Counted from the first letter of the stretch, positions 28,640 through 37,862 are shown. The stretch: DNA of 64,000 nucleotides from Streptococcus oralis (GCF_001578935.1 NZ_KQ969521.1:1255561-1319560); one strand, 5' to 3'. Made by a program: numbers and translations. Notes: generated by a model not told the origin, from the sequence alone.

Positions 28640-29518
28640 TTATTTTGGAATTTTTTTGCTGACTTTTTTGTAGGTTTCTCTGCGATTTTCAATCTCACTG
28701 AGGAATTGGAGGTAATTGTCAAAACGGAAGGTTGCAATGATTCCTTCTTCAACAGCCGGCTTAACCGCACAAGACGGCTCATGAGTATGGGTACAAGTAC
28801 GGAACTTACAATCTCGACTGACACTGGCAATCTCTGGAAAGGCCTGATTGAGGTCTTCAGTCGTTGACACTTCATAATCCAGTGATGAAAAGCCTGGTGT
28901 GTCCGCGATTTTACCCCCATTGAGATTGTAAAAACTAACAGCTCGAGTGGTATGACGACCGCGACCCAGACTGTCTGAGATTTCTCCTGTTTCAAGATTG
29001 AGGTCTGGTGCGATTTTATTGAGGAGGGTTGATTTTCCAACACCTGTCTGCCCCATGAAGACCGTCACTTTTCCTGTCAACAAAGGCAAAAGTTCTTCTT
29101 TACTAGTCACAAAGTCGTAACCAATGGCACGATAGGTTTGTTGGTAAAAACTTAATTCTTCCCTATCTTCCAGCAAGTCCATTTTAGAAATATAAACAAT
29201 AGGATGAATGCCCTTGTGTTCCAAAAGAACCAAGAAACGATCCAGCAAGTTGCTGTTGAAGTCTGGTTCCTTGACTGACATGATCACCACGGCTTGGTCA
29301 ATATTGACAATAGGCGGACGGACCAAACTGTTTTTCCGTTCGTGAATTTTGAGGATATAACCTTCTGAATTTTCCTCCGCAGAAAAGTCTACCCAGTCCC
29401 CAACATAAGGCGTGTGCCCTTTTTTACGGAAATTTCCACGCGCGCGTGTCTGGTAAACTTGACCATCACTCTCCACATAATAGAAGCCCGCCAAGGCTTT
29501 AATGATTTGTCCCTGCAT
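28640..29518 (-). CDS. rsgA: Ribosome small subunit GTPase RsgA
   Basis: Circularly permuted GTPase that checks 30S maturation. 292 residues: OB fold at the N-terminus ([20 protein letters not shown]), GTPase domain with G4 (SKMD) before G1 ([12 protein letters not shown]) and G3 (DTPGF), then the C-terminal zinc site C-x5-C-type [14 protein letters not shown]. The start at 29518 lies at the rsmA stop; the longer frame runs inside rsmA. Confidence 0.95.
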   Translation of the reverse strand: MQGQIIKALAGFYYVESDGQVYQTRARGNFRKKGHTPYVGDWVDFSAEENSEGYILKIHERKNSLVRPPIVNIDQAVVIMSVKEPDFNSNLLDRFLVLLEHKGIHPIVYISKMDLLEDREELSFYQQTYRAIGYDFVTSKEELLPLLTGKVTVFMGQTGVGKSTLLNKIAPDLNLETGEISDSLGRGRHTTRAVSFYNLNGGKIADTPGFSSLDYEVSTTEDLNQAFPEIASVSRDCKFRTCTHTHEPSCAVKPAVEEGIIATFRFDNYLQFLSEIENRRETYKKVSKKIPK

Positions 29519-29519
29519 C

Positions 29520-30392
29520 TTAGAGTCCTTGTCCTTTAAGCGCATCTGCCAGACTGGCAAATTCTGCCAAGCTAAGAGCTTCCCCACGCACACTTGGTGA
29601 CAAGCCCGCTTGATCCAAGGCCTTGGTCAATTTATCCTTGACTTCTTCAGTCTTGCCAAAGTAACCTGTCAAGTTGTTCCACAAGGTCTTGCGACGATGA
29701 GTGAAACTAGCCTTGGAAACCTTAAAGAAGAAGTTTTCATCTTCTACTGCTACGGCTGGCTCTGGACGACGCACCATTTTCAAAATGGCTGAGTCCACAT
29801 TTGGAGCTGGCACAAAGACCGTACGAGGCACGATAAAGGCAACCTTAGCTGTCATGTAATATTGAACCGCAATTGACAAGCTACCGTAAGCCTTAGTATT
29901 AGGTTGAGCTGAGATACGATCCGCCACTTCCTTTTGCATCATGACCACAAACTCTTGAAAGGGAATTTTGGACTCAATCAGATGCATGAGAATAGGGGTC
30001 GTGATGTAGTAGGGCAAGTTGGCTACTACCTTAATCGGCAGGTCTGGATTTTTGAAATTCTGGATATGTTGAGCCAAGTCAACTTTGAGAATATCCTCGT
30101 TGACTACGGTAACATTGTCAAAATCACGCAGGGTATCTGCCAAAATCGGTACCAAACGGTGGTCAATCTCAAATGCCATGACTTGAGCTGCACGCTCCGC
30201 TAGGAACTCCGTTAAGGCACCAATTCCTGGCCCAATCTCGATGACATTAACTTGGTCGTCAATCTCAGCCGTATCCACGATTTTTTGAAGGATATTGGTA
30301 TCCGTCAGGAAATTTTGCCCGAAGGACTTTTTAAAGGTAAAACCGTGACGCTCCAGCACTGCCTTGGTCACGCTATAATCTGCAATTCTCAT
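29520..30392 (-). CDS. rsmA: 16S rRNA dimethyladenosine transferase RsmA (KsgA)
   Basis: Dimethylates two adjacent adenosines (A1518/A1519 in E. coli numbering) near the 3' end of 16S rRNA. 290 residues with the SAM motif [13 protein letters not shown] and the catalytic NLPYYITTP. It heads the rsmA-rsgA-rpe-thiN-rmuC-yhaM run of overlapping or nearly touching genes, which pairs two ribosome assembly factors with metabolism and RNA/DNA maintenance. Unlike rsmD it has a normal leader with an AAAGAG site. Confidence 0.95.
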   Translation of the reverse strand: MRIADYSVTKAVLERHGFTFKKSFGQNFLTDTNILQKIVDTAEIDDQVNVIEIGPGIGALTEFLAERAAQVMAFEIDHRLVPILADTLRDFDNVTVVNEDILKVDLAQHIQNFKNPDLPIKVVANLPYYITTPILMHLIESKIPFQEFVVMMQKEVADRISAQPNTKAYGSLSIAVQYYMTAKVAFIVPRTVFVPAPNVDSAILKMVRRPEPAVAVEDENFFFKVSKASFTHRRKTLWNNLTGYFGKTEEVKDKLTKALDQAGLSPSVRGEALSLAEFASLADALKGQGL

Positions 30393-30404
30393 CTATTCTC
30401 TTTT

Positions 30405-30701
30405 CTAATATGAACGACGATATATCCAAACAAAATCATTTCCTCTAGAGCCCTGATGAATCAGGTCTTTTAAATAAACATTTGGATTCGTCAGTTCTTT
30501 TGTTTCCGTATTATAACTTGTTATTGTCTTTCCACCATGTCGAAGAAGCCATTCCGTATCCAACCCAGGCAGATATCTGTCCTTTTGAAGAAAACTACAA
30601 AGCCCCTCAACTGTCATATCCTCCGGGATATCAAGGTCCATCTGATGAGAAAAAACATCATCCCCAATACACACAGACTCTCTGTCAACTTGTATTTTCA
30701 T
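30405..30701 (-). CDS. Conserved-looking hypothetical protein, 98 residues
   Basis: I do not recognise this protein. It starts MKIQVDRESVCIGDDV, is acidic, has no signal peptide or membrane helix and ends DFVWIYRRSY. Predicted composition suggests a small alpha/beta domain. It lies 22 nt downstream of a 46-codon ORF with a hydrophobic end and 12 nt upstream of rsmA, on the same strand. Codon use looks like that of its neighbours but the surrounding DNA is AT-richer. Confidence 0.6.
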   Translation of the reverse strand: MKIQVDRESVCIGDDVFSHQMDLDIPEDMTVEGLCSFLQKDRYLPGLDTEWLLRHGGKTITSYNTETKELTNPNVYLKDLIHQGSRGNDFVWIYRRSY

Positions 30702-30723
30702 TTCGATCTGTCCTTATAAGTTT

Positions 30724-30864
30724 CTATTTGAACGCTATCAAAATAAATAGCCCTAGAAATAAATCAACTATAATACATCGCCATATATACGAGGGACTAT
30801 TTAACACCCCATAACTTATCCTGACTTCTTCCATTTTCATTAGGAACACATCAAACAACTCCAT
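30724..30864 (-). CDS. Possible small membrane protein, 46 residues
   Basis: ATG at 30864 opens MELFDVFLMKMEEV and the frame ends with a hydrophobic helix (CIIVDLFLGLFILIAFK) and stop at 30724. It directly precedes the 98-residue hypothetical gene on the same strand, so the two may form a unit. No strong ribosome binding site is seen, and internal ATGs at 30840 and 30834 are alternatives. The rest of 30702-30952 shows no other gene. Confidence 0.35.
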   Translation of the reverse strand: MELFDVFLMKMEEVRISYGVLNSPSYIWRCIIVDLFLGLFILIAFK

Positions 30865-30952
30865 ATACGGAATTTTCACTCACTATTGAAACAACTTGTA
30901 AAATCTGTTCTATTTTTTAAAATCTTTATCATTCATCGTTTGAAAAAGTCAA

Positions 30953-31780
30953 TTACTCAAGTAAGGCATAGAGTTTTTTCTGCTCTTCTTCTTCGTAAGC
31001 AGATCTATTTGCTTTTACTTCCCTGCATTTCTCGTCATACAGAAAACCGTCATGGCCATCTTCTGTAGATAAGGCTGTGTAGACTTTGGCCATTTCTTCA
31101 GGACTAATCGAAAATCTTGACTTGATTTTATACAAATTTTTCATAAAAGTGCTGAGGTGATCATAGCGGCGCATATCAACTTTGACATTGGTCACACGGA
31201 TTGCCTGAATTTTGATACCTTTCCAATGTTTCCGCATATAAAGCGACAGCATCAACAAGGCCAGTTTATTCTGATAATAGGTCTTGGCAGGACTATAATG
31301 TTTTTGACCAGCTAAATTTTCAAAATCAAGTTTCATGAAGGGATAAAGCACTAGCCCCTGGGAAGAAATATTAATAATCCGTCCACTCTCTGACTTTTCC
31401 AACAAACCTTTCAATAGGAAAGAAAGCAGGAAGGGCGCAACAACATTGGTTGCAAATTGTTTTTCTAATCCATCCTTAGTCAGGATGGGCTTTTTGACTG
31501 ATAAATCAAAGTCAGCTGCATTGTTAATTAGAACGTCTAGAACGTCTTCTTTTTGAATATACTGTTCCGCTGCTTTCCTGACACTCTTCATATCAGATAA
31601 ATCAGCCAAGATATAATCTACATGTGGATTTCCTGTCTGCTGACGAATTTCCTCACAAGCTTGCTCGGCAGCCTCTTGCCGCCTACAAAATAGGGTCACT
31701 GACCACCCTTTCTCAGCTAACTGCCTTGCAGCTTGATAACCGATACCACTGTTACCACCGGTAATAATTACTTTTTTCAT
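30953..31780 (-). CDS. Short-chain dehydrogenase/reductase
   Basis: 275-residue classical SDR: NAD(P)-binding TGGNSGIG at residues 7-14, NNAAD, the Ser in IINISSQG and the catalytic YYQNK (YxxxK). The substrate cannot be inferred; similarity to retinol-dehydrogenase-like SDRs is suggested by length and by the LSLYMRKHWKGIKIQAI region. It is separated from rnmV by only 11 nt, so it may be read through from the tatD-rnmV message. Confidence 0.85.
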   Translation of the reverse strand: MKKVIITGGNSGIGYQAARQLAEKGWSVTLFCRRQEAAEQACEEIRQQTGNPHVDYILADLSDMKSVRKAAEQYIQKEDVLDVLINNAADFDLSVKKPILTKDGLEKQFATNVVAPFLLSFLLKGLLEKSESGRIINISSQGLVLYPFMKLDFENLAGQKHYSPAKTYYQNKLALLMLSLYMRKHWKGIKIQAIRVTNVKVDMRRYDHLSTFMKNLYKIKSRFSISPEEMAKVYTALSTEDGHDGFLYDEKCREVKANRSAYEEEEQKKLYALLE

Positions 31781-31791
31781 TTTTTACTCCT

Positions 31792-32355
31792 TTAAACTGA
31801 ATATTTTGTCATAACTTCTTCCACTTCTGCCAAGGTTACTCCAAACAACTCCAACCGCTTGAGGAGTTGCTTGCCGTTGGAATAGCCGATGCGGAGCTGT
31901 TCGCCTAGATACTCTCGGCGTCTACGACTGTCTGCTCCCGCTAAGAAACCTAGGCGAATCAAGTCACCACGACTGATGTCAAACTCGTTCTCGTTTTCAA
32001 ATTGTTCTGTTACCTGAGCCAGCGCCGTTTTTAGATCTTCGTAGCTGGCGTGTTCAATTCCCAGAGAACGTCCCTTGGACTTAGATTTGGGAACAGCCTC
32101 ATCTCGCTTGAGAAAGGCATGTTGTACCGTTGGAATGGCCGTCATAATCATGCGCCGAATCCGCTCCCCATTAAAATCCGGATCTGTAAAGACAATGACT
32201 CCATGCAATCCATGCAGGAGCTGAATGCGTTCTATATCCTGGTCATTTATTGCGGAACCTCGTGTCTCATAGGTTTCCACGTCAAAGTAACGTTTGAGAT
32301 TGGCCGTGTCATCACGCCCTTCGACCACGATGACTTGGGAAATTTTTTCTTTCAT
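31792..32355 (-). CDS. rnmV: Ribonuclease M5
   Basis: Matures 5S rRNA. 187 residues with an N-terminal TOPRIM domain: VVEGRDDTANLKRYF carries the conserved Glu and FTDPDFNGERIRR the DxD. Its start overlaps the tatD stop by 4 nt. In Firmicutes tatD-rnmV-rsmA is a common order; here the SDR and two small unknown ORFs lie between rnmV and rsmA. Confidence 0.93.
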   Translation of the reverse strand: MKEKISQVIVVEGRDDTANLKRYFDVETYETRGSAINDQDIERIQLLHGLHGVIVFTDPDFNGERIRRMIMTAIPTVQHAFLKRDEAVPKSKSKGRSLGIEHASYEDLKTALAQVTEQFENENEFDISRGDLIRLGFLAGADSRRRREYLGEQLRIGYSNGKQLLKRLELFGVTLAEVEEVMTKYSV

Positions 32356-33128
32356 GATTGTTTTTCCAATCCAAAAATTCGCTCTGCATTTGCAGTCGTT
32401 GCTGCTGCTAATTCCTCGGTCGTCATCCCACGCTGGTCGGCAATAAAGTCCACCACATAACGTGTGTAGGCTGTTTTATTCTCACGACCACGTTTAGGAA
32501 CAGGAGCCAGATAGGGCGCATCCGTCTCTACCAAAATTTTATCCAAAGGAAGCTCTCTAGCAGCTTCTTGGACATCCGTAGCTTTTTTAAAAGTCACCAC
32601 TCCTGAGAAAGAAATAGTCATGCCAAACTCGACAAACTTCTCAGCCCACTCCAAAGAACCTGAGAATGAGTGCATAATTCCACCACGAGGACCAACGCCC
32701 TCGCTCCTGATAATCTCATAAGTATCTTCTAGCGCATCACGAGTGTGGACCACAAAAGGCAAGTTCAAATCCTTAGACAGCTGAATCTGACGACGAAAAA
32801 CCTGCTCCTGCACTTCCTTAGGTGCTGTCATCCAGTGATAGTCCAGACCAATCTCACCTAAAGCAACAACCTTGGGATGTTTTAGCTTTTCAAGCAAGTA
32901 AACTTCGACCTCATCTGTGTAAGTCCCTGCTTCCGTCGGATGCCAACCAATAGTTGCGTAGAGCTGCTCATACTCATCTGCCAACTCTAGGGCTCGCTCA
33001 ATGGTTGGCTTATCAAAACCAACAATATTCATCTGTGTCACCCCCATCTCAGCAGCCAAGGCGATTTCTTCTGCCTCACGTCCTGCAAATTCCTCTACAT
33101 TTAAATGTGTATGCGTATCAAAAATCAT
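32352..33128 (-). CDS. tatD: TatD-family metal-dependent DNase
   Basis: 258-residue TIM-barrel hydrolase with the DTHTHLN metal motif at the N-terminus, GEIGLDYHW, VVHTRDA and the C-terminal VETDAPYLAP. The start at 33128 (MIFDTHTHLN) is conventional; an ATG five codons upstream (33143) is possible and has GGAAG before it. TATAAT at 33157-33162 is the likely -10. Divergent from kimA. Confidence 0.9.
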   Translation of the reverse strand: MIFDTHTHLNVEEFAGREAEEIALAAEMGVTQMNIVGFDKPTIERALELADEYEQLYATIGWHPTEAGTYTDEVEVYLLEKLKHPKVVALGEIGLDYHWMTAPKEVQEQVFRRQIQLSKDLNLPFVVHTRDALEDTYEIIRSEGVGPRGGIMHSFSGSLEWAEKFVEFGMTISFSGVVTFKKATDVQEAARELPLDKILVETDAPYLAPVPKRGRENKTAYTRYVVDFIADQRGMTTEELAAATTANAERIFGLEKQS

Positions 33129-33215
33129 CTCTTCTAACCTCATTTTCTTCCATCTATTATACCAAAAATAGCATCCCTCGGCTTGGAAAAATATTCTAAT
33201 ATCAATCATTCTCCC

Positions 33216-33244
33216 TTGACTGCCTTTTTTCAAAGCAGTATAAT
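33216..33244 (+). promoter_or_regulatory. Promoter of kimA
   Basis: TTGACT (33216-33221), exactly 17 nt, TATAAT (33239-33244). The leader is about 29 nt, too short to hold a c-di-AMP riboswitch. Confidence 0.85.
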
Positions 33245-33279
33245 AACACTTATTGAAATTTTCAGCAAAGGAAAAGAAA

Positions 33280-35124
33280 ATGTTTAGAAAATTAAAATAT
33301 ACCTTTATCGGTCGACCACTCAAGTCTCTCACAGACGGCGAAGGGGGATTGCTTGGAAAAATGCAGGCACTTGCAATGTTATCCAGTGATGCCCTGTCTT
33401 CTATTGCCTATGGACCCGAACAAGTCATTCTCGTTTTAGTTAGCCTCTCTCCTCTCGCTATTTGGTGGAGCCTCCCTATCGGTATTTTTGTCCTCTTACT
33501 GCTCGCTAGTTTGACCATTTCCTATCGTCAAATTATTCACGCCTATCCTCAGGGAGGAGGAGCTTATATGGTCACTCGGGAAAATCTCTCCCCTGAACTG
33601 GGCTTGATTGCAGGAGGCAGCCTCCTTGTTGACTATATGCTGACAGTAGCCGTATCCGTTGCTTCTGGAGCTGATGCTATTACTGCAGCCATACCTACCC
33701 TCCATCCCTACAATCTTCATATCTCTATTTTCCTAGTCTGCCTGCTCATGCTCTTGAATTTAAGAGGCTTGAAAGAATCTGCCAGCTCTCTGATGATTCC
33801 CGTCTACCTCTTTATCTTCAGTACCGTCTTTCTCTTACTTTATGGGTTCTTTCAACTGTTTACAGGTTCCCTAAACTATCAGGCGACTTCAACCATTGGA
33901 CAAACTGTTCCGAGCCTTTCCATCGTTCTCCTATTGAGAGCCTTTACCAGTGGCTCCGCCTCTCTGACAGGGGTTGAAGCTATTTCAAATGCGGTACCAT
34001 TTTTCAAAACTCCGAAAGAAAAGAATGCTGCTCAGACTTTGACCATCATGTCGCTGATTTTAGGATTTCTTTTTGCAGGCATTACCTTCCTAAACTACTG
34101 GATGGGTATCACGCCTCAACACGGAGAAACCATCCTCTCGCAAATGGCCAAGGGCATTCTTGGTGATTCATTCTTTGGTCATGCTAGCTACTATCTCTTC
34201 CAGTTCTCAACAGCCTTAATTCTAGCTGTAGCTGCAAATACTGGCTTTTCAGCCTTCCCTATGCTAGCTTACAATATGGCTAAAAACAAGTACATGCCCC
34301 ATCTCTTTATGGAAAAGGGGGATCGTCTCGGCTACTCCAACGGTATCTTAACTCTGGCTTTTGGAGCTATGATCCTTCTTCTCATTTTTAATGGGAATAC
34401 TGAACGCTTGATTCCTCTTTATACTATCGGGGTCTTCGTTCCCTTTGCCCTTTCTCAGACTGGGATGATTCGCCATTGGAAAAAGGAAAAAGGAGCAAAC
34501 TTCTTAAAATCTGCCTTCGCTAATATCCTTGGGGCCATCATTTGTTATGCTATTGTCCTCATTTTACTCCTCTTCAGACTGGGTGATATCTGGCCATTCT
34601 TTCCAATTATCCTAGTTCTAACCTTCCTCTTTTTGTCCATTCACAACCATTACCAAAAAGTGGCAAAACAACTGCGACTCTACGAAGGAATTGAAAAGCG
34701 CACTTATGACGGTAACCTTGTCCTTGTCCTAGTAGGAAATGTTACTCGAGTAAGTGTCGGAGCCATTAACTACGCTCAAAGTATCGGTGACGAAGTGTTG
34801 GCCATGCACATTTCTACTAAAGAAACTGCCGAAAAAGACCAAGAAATTCTTCAGGATTTTGCCGATTACTTCCCAAATATCACTCTGAAGAATATCAATA
34901 CCAGCTACCGCGACATCATCACCCCTAGCGTTAAGTATGTCAAACGAATCGCCCAAGAAGCTAAGCAAAAAAACTACACCGTTACAGTTCTCGTACCACA
35001 GTTTATTCCTAACAAGCCTTGGCAAAATATCCTGCACAATCAAATGAGCCTTAAACTAAAATACGCTCTCAGATGGCACGAAGACGTCGTTGTCGCTAGC
35101 TACTCTTATCACTTAAAAGAATAA
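33280..35124 (+). CDS. kimA: KimA-type potassium importer (KUP/APC superfamily)
   Basis: 614-residue protein with about 12 membrane helices and a cytoplasmic C-terminal domain of about 150 residues. It aligns from memory with B. subtilis KimA along its length: ALAMLSSDALSSIAYGPEQ, SYRQIIHAYPQGGGAYMV, GGSLLVDYMLTVAVS, LTGVEAISNAVP and the terminal PQFIPNKPW...HNQMSLKL. KimA is a high-affinity proton-coupled potassium importer inhibited by c-di-AMP. Older annotation would call it an amino acid permease. Start at 33280 has AAAGGA; an upstream TTG is not used. Confidence 0.85.
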   Translation: MFRKLKYTFIGRPLKSLTDGEGGLLGKMQALAMLSSDALSSIAYGPEQVILVLVSLSPLAIWWSLPIGIFVLLLLASLTISYRQIIHAYPQGGGAYMVTRENLSPELGLIAGGSLLVDYMLTVAVSVASGADAITAAIPTLHPYNLHISIFLVCLLMLLNLRGLKESASSLMIPVYLFIFSTVFLLLYGFFQLFTGSLNYQATSTIGQTVPSLSIVLLLRAFTSGSASLTGVEAISNAVPFFKTPKEKNAAQTLTIMSLILGFLFAGITFLNYWMGITPQHGETILSQMAKGILGDSFFGHASYYLFQFSTALILAVAANTGFSAFPMLAYNMAKNKYMPHLFMEKGDRLGYSNGILTLAFGAMILLLIFNGNTERLIPLYTIGVFVPFALSQTGMIRHWKKEKGANFLKSAFANILGAIICYAIVLILLLFRLGDIWPFFPIILVLTFLFLSIHNHYQKVAKQLRLYEGIEKRTYDGNLVLVLVGNVTRVSVGAINYAQSIGDEVLAMHISTKETAEKDQEILQDFADYFPNITLKNINTSYRDIITPSVKYVKRIAQEAKQKNYTVTVLVPQFIPNKPWQNILHNQMSLKLKYALRWHEDVVVASYSYHLKE

Positions 35125-35128
35125 ACAA

Positions 35129-35170
35129 GAACTCAAAATCAGTAACTTATATCTGGTTTTGAGTTTTTTG
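35129..35170 (+). terminator. Terminator of kimA
   Basis: ACTCAAAATCAG pairs with CTGGTTTTGAGT, followed by TTTTT. Confidence 0.85.
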
Positions 35171-35240
35171 TCTGTGACCTTTTAAATGAGCCCATGAATT
35201 TCATCTAAAATGACCGATTTCGTGGGCAATGCACCCTTTA

Positions 35241-35286
35241 AGATAAAAAGAAAAGCCAGTAGACTCGAGTTCCTACTGACTTCTTT
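35241..35286 (-). terminator. Terminator of rpmH
   Basis: AGTCAGTAG and CTACTGGCT stem followed by TTTTCTTTTT on the minus strand. Confidence 0.8.
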
Positions 35287-35302
35287 GCTGAATTTGTTTG
35301 GA

Positions 35303-35437
35303 TTATGCAGCCAAAACTTTGCGTCCTTTACGACGACGAGCTGCCAATACGCGACGACCGTTTTTAGTTGACATACGGTTACGGAATCCGTGTTTGCGCG
35401 CACGACGAATTTTACTTGGTTGATAAGTACGTTTCAC
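35303..35437 (-). CDS. rpmH: 50S ribosomal protein L34
   Basis: 44 residues translated from a GTG start with a GGAGG site: [20 protein letters not shown], then [18 protein letters not shown] and KVLAA. This is the exact length and sequence pattern of L34. It stands alone with its own promoter and terminator rather than beside rnpA as in most bacteria. Confidence 0.97.
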   Translation of the reverse strand: MKRTYQPSKIRRARKHGFRNRMSTKNGRRVLAARRRKGRKVLAA

Positions 35438-35511
35438 GATGAATACCTCCTCATAGATTTTGTATTCGTTTAGCCGGCTATAAAGTGATCAGTTACTAAA
35501 CATACTTTACT

Positions 35512-35540
35512 ATTCTATCTGATTCTGATACTTTTGTCAA
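35512..35540 (-). promoter_or_regulatory. Promoter of rpmH
   Basis: TTGACA (35535-35540), 17 nt, TAGAAT (35512-35517) on the minus strand; leader about 70 nt. Confidence 0.8.
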
Positions 35541-35581
35541 TAGCTCTAGGCAAATGTTTCCAGCTTTTTCTAATGTAAGCC

Positions 35582-36793
35582 CTATCGATACTGTTTCAAG
35601 AAACGAGTCATCTTTTCTTGGATTTGTGCCAACTCATCGACACGAGGAAGGTAAACGATACGGAAATGGTCTGGTTCCTTCCAGTTAAAACCACGACCAT
35701 GAACCAAGAGAACCTTCTCTTGCTTCAAGAAATTGAGGACAAACTGTTCATCATCATCAATGCGATACATATTGCGGTCAATTTTAGGGAAAATATAAAG
35801 TCCGGCTTTGGGTTTGACCGCAGACAAACCTGGAATATCTTGAATGGCATTGTAAATGAAGTTTCTTTGCTCGTAGATCCGTCCACCAGGAAGGAGCAAT
35901 TCGTCCACCGACTGGTGCCCACCTAGCGAGGTTTGTACGACTTGCTGGGCCAAAACGTTAGAGCAAAGGCGCATGTTAGACAACATATTGAGACCTTCAA
36001 TATAGCCCTTGACATGTGTCTTAGGTCCAGATAAGACCATCCATCCTATACGGAAACCAGCGATACGGTGGGATTTTGAAAGACCATTCATGCTGACACA
36101 GAAAACATCTGGTGCGAGACTTGCGACTGGCGTATGAACGTGGCCATCCATGACCATACGGTCGTAGATTTCATCCGCAAAGATAATTAAGTCGTTTTGA
36201 CGTGCAATCTCAATAATCTCCAACAAGAGTTCCTTAGGATAAAGGGCTCCAGTTGGGTTGTTTGGATTGATAAGAACGATTGCCTTGGTATTGGAAGTAA
36301 TTTTTGACTTAATATCGTCAATATCTGGGTACCATTCTGCAGCTTCATCACAGATATAGTGAACGGCATTTCCCCCAGCTAGGCTGACCGCGGCTGTCCA
36401 GAGAGGATAGTCTGGCATAGGCACCAAGACCTCATCGCCATTATCCAAAAGCCCTTGCATGGACATAACAATCAACTCACTGACGCCATTTCCAAGGTAG
36501 ATATCATCAATGTCTACATTGGGAAATTTCTTCAGTTGGCAATACTGCATGATGGCCTTACGGGCTGAGAAAATCCCTTTGGAGTCAGAATATCCCTCAC
36601 TATCACGCGCATTCATAATCAAGTCATGAATGACCTCATCTGGCGCTGTAAAACCAAATTCTGCTGGATTTCCTGTATTCAGGCGTAAAATCTTTTCTCC
36701 ATTTGCTCGCATACGCATGGCTTCTTCTAAAACAGGACCACGGATATCATAAGCAACATGCTCTAGCTTGCTAGATTTGTTAAATTCTTTCAT
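35582..36793 (-). CDS. alaT: Alanine-type aminotransferase (class I/II, AlaT/AlaA-like)
   Basis: PLP-dependent transaminase, 403 residues. Signatures: RLNTGNPAEFGF, YSDSKGIFSARKAI, INPNNPTGALYP, FADEIYDRMV and the PLP lysine in SMNGLSKSHRIAGFRIGW. The N-terminus MKEFNKSSKLEHVAYDIRGP is typical of the alanine-producing AlaA/AlaT subgroup, so the usual reaction is glutamate plus pyruvate to alanine. Single gene with a strong promoter. Confidence 0.88.
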   Translation of the reverse strand: MKEFNKSSKLEHVAYDIRGPVLEEAMRMRANGEKILRLNTGNPAEFGFTAPDEVIHDLIMNARDSEGYSDSKGIFSARKAIMQYCQLKKFPNVDIDDIYLGNGVSELIVMSMQGLLDNGDEVLVPMPDYPLWTAAVSLAGGNAVHYICDEAAEWYPDIDDIKSKITSNTKAIVLINPNNPTGALYPKELLLEIIEIARQNDLIIFADEIYDRMVMDGHVHTPVASLAPDVFCVSMNGLSKSHRIAGFRIGWMVLSGPKTHVKGYIEGLNMLSNMRLCSNVLAQQVVQTSLGGHQSVDELLLPGGRIYEQRNFIYNAIQDIPGLSAVKPKAGLYIFPKIDRNMYRIDDDEQFVLNFLKQEKVLLVHGRGFNWKEPDHFRIVYLPRVDELAQIQEKMTRFLKQYR

Positions 36794-36823
36794 CTTTTTT
36801 CCTCAATTCGTCAGGATAGTAAC

Positions 36824-36852
36824 ATTATACCACTAGAAAGTCGCTGCGACAA
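36824..36852 (-). promoter_or_regulatory. Promoter of alaT with a palindrome over the -35
   Basis: TTGTCG (36847-36852), 17 nt, TATAAT (36824-36829) on the minus strand. GTCGC-T-GCGAC is an 11-nt palindrome at 36840-36850 that covers part of the -35 and could be an operator. Confidence 0.6.
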
Positions 36853-36936
36853 GTTTCCTGAAATGAGCAAGTAAAGAAAAAACTCACAACGACTAGGTTC
36901 TCACTGTCTAAACAACTAGAATGCTGAAGTATTTTC

Positions 36937-37236
36937 TCACATACCAAAAGACAAACCTAGAAAGATCAGCGCTAAAAAGGAGTCATACAAAAGATTAAAC
37001 ATGAGAAAGAGGCTCCACGTGACCAAATAGTCCAAGCGACCACTTCTCTTTGCAATCACCAATAAAATGATGTGGTAGACTAAGTGAAAGAGAAGAAATC
37101 CAACAAAACCTGGATAGAGAACGGGCACAACTCTTTCCAGCTGCCAAAGCATCACTACTTCACCTACAAGTGACGCAAGGATAATTCCATGATAAAGAAA
37201 ACTTATTTTTTTAGAAGCTTTAACAGACCCTTTCAT
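36937..37236 (-). CDS. Hypothetical small membrane protein, 99 residues
   Basis: I do not recognise a family. The protein has a short basic N-terminus (MKGSVKASKK) and three to four membrane helices over the rest of its length. An AAAGGGGATGAG sequence upstream provides the ribosome binding site. It has no close partner: alaT and usp lie on either side, usp divergent. Confidence 0.65.
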   Translation of the reverse strand: MKGSVKASKKISFLYHGIILASLVGEVVMLWQLERVVPVLYPGFVGFLLFHLVYHIILLVIAKRSGRLDYLVTWSLFLMFNLLYDSFLALIFLGLSFGM

Positions 37237-37344
37237 ACTTTCTCATCCCCTTTACTGTGTTTCCTACTAGCTCGTTTTCTTTTATTTTAACATATCTCCA
37301 CAAAATCGAATCTCCGATAATATTTATTTAAATATGATTTTTAC

Positions 37345-37373
37345 TTTACTTCTTTAGTGAAAAGGGTTACAAT
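37345..37373 (+). promoter_or_regulatory. Promoter of usp
   Basis: TTTACT (37345... read with start at 37345-37350), 17 nt, TACAAT (37368-37373); an AGGAGG site follows before the ATG at 37404. Confidence 0.65.
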
Positions 37374-37403
37374 AATAGTAAGAAAATTTCAGGAGGTTTC
37401 ATT

Positions 37404-37856
37404 ATGGCACAACGTTACCAAAATATCATGGTCGCAATTGATGGTTCTAAAGAAGCGGACTTGGCTTTTGTAAAGGGAGTTCATTCTGCTCTACGAAACG
37501 ACGCTAAACTCACCATCGCACATGTCATTGACACACGCGCCCTTCAAAGCGTATCCACCTTTGATGCTGAAGTTTACGAAGAACTCCAAGTCGACGCTGA
37601 AAGTCTGATGAAAGAGTACGAAAAACGTGCGAAAGATGCTGGTGTGACAGATGTTCACATCGTCATTGAAATGGGAAATCCAAAGACTCTCTTGGCACGT
37701 ACTATTCCTGATGCTGAGGAAGTGGACCTCATCCTCGTTGGCGCAACTGGTCTCAATGCCTTTGAACGCCTACTCGTCGGTTCCTCCTCAGAATATATCC
37801 TACGCCATGCCAAGGTTGACTTACTGGTTGTAAGAGAAAGAGAAAAAACATTGTAA
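37404..37856 (+). CDS. Universal stress protein (UspA family)
   Basis: 150-residue single Usp domain with the ATP-binding signature G-2x-G-9x-G-S seen in GATGLNAFERLLVGSSSEYI and the opening IMVAIDGSKEADLAF. It is likely a dimeric nucleotide-binding stress protein; its target is unknown. It forms its own unit with promoter and terminator. Confidence 0.9.
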   Translation: MAQRYQNIMVAIDGSKEADLAFVKGVHSALRNDAKLTIAHVIDTRALQSVSTFDAEVYEELQVDAESLMKEYEKRAKDAGVTDVHIVIEMGNPKTLLARTIPDAEEVDLILVGATGLNAFERLLVGSSSEYILRHAKVDLLVVREREKTL

Positions 37857-37862
37857 TCATTG

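Noticed and set aside
33240..33280. Possible c-di-AMP (ydaO) riboswitch before kimA
   Set aside because: The leader is only about 29 nt.
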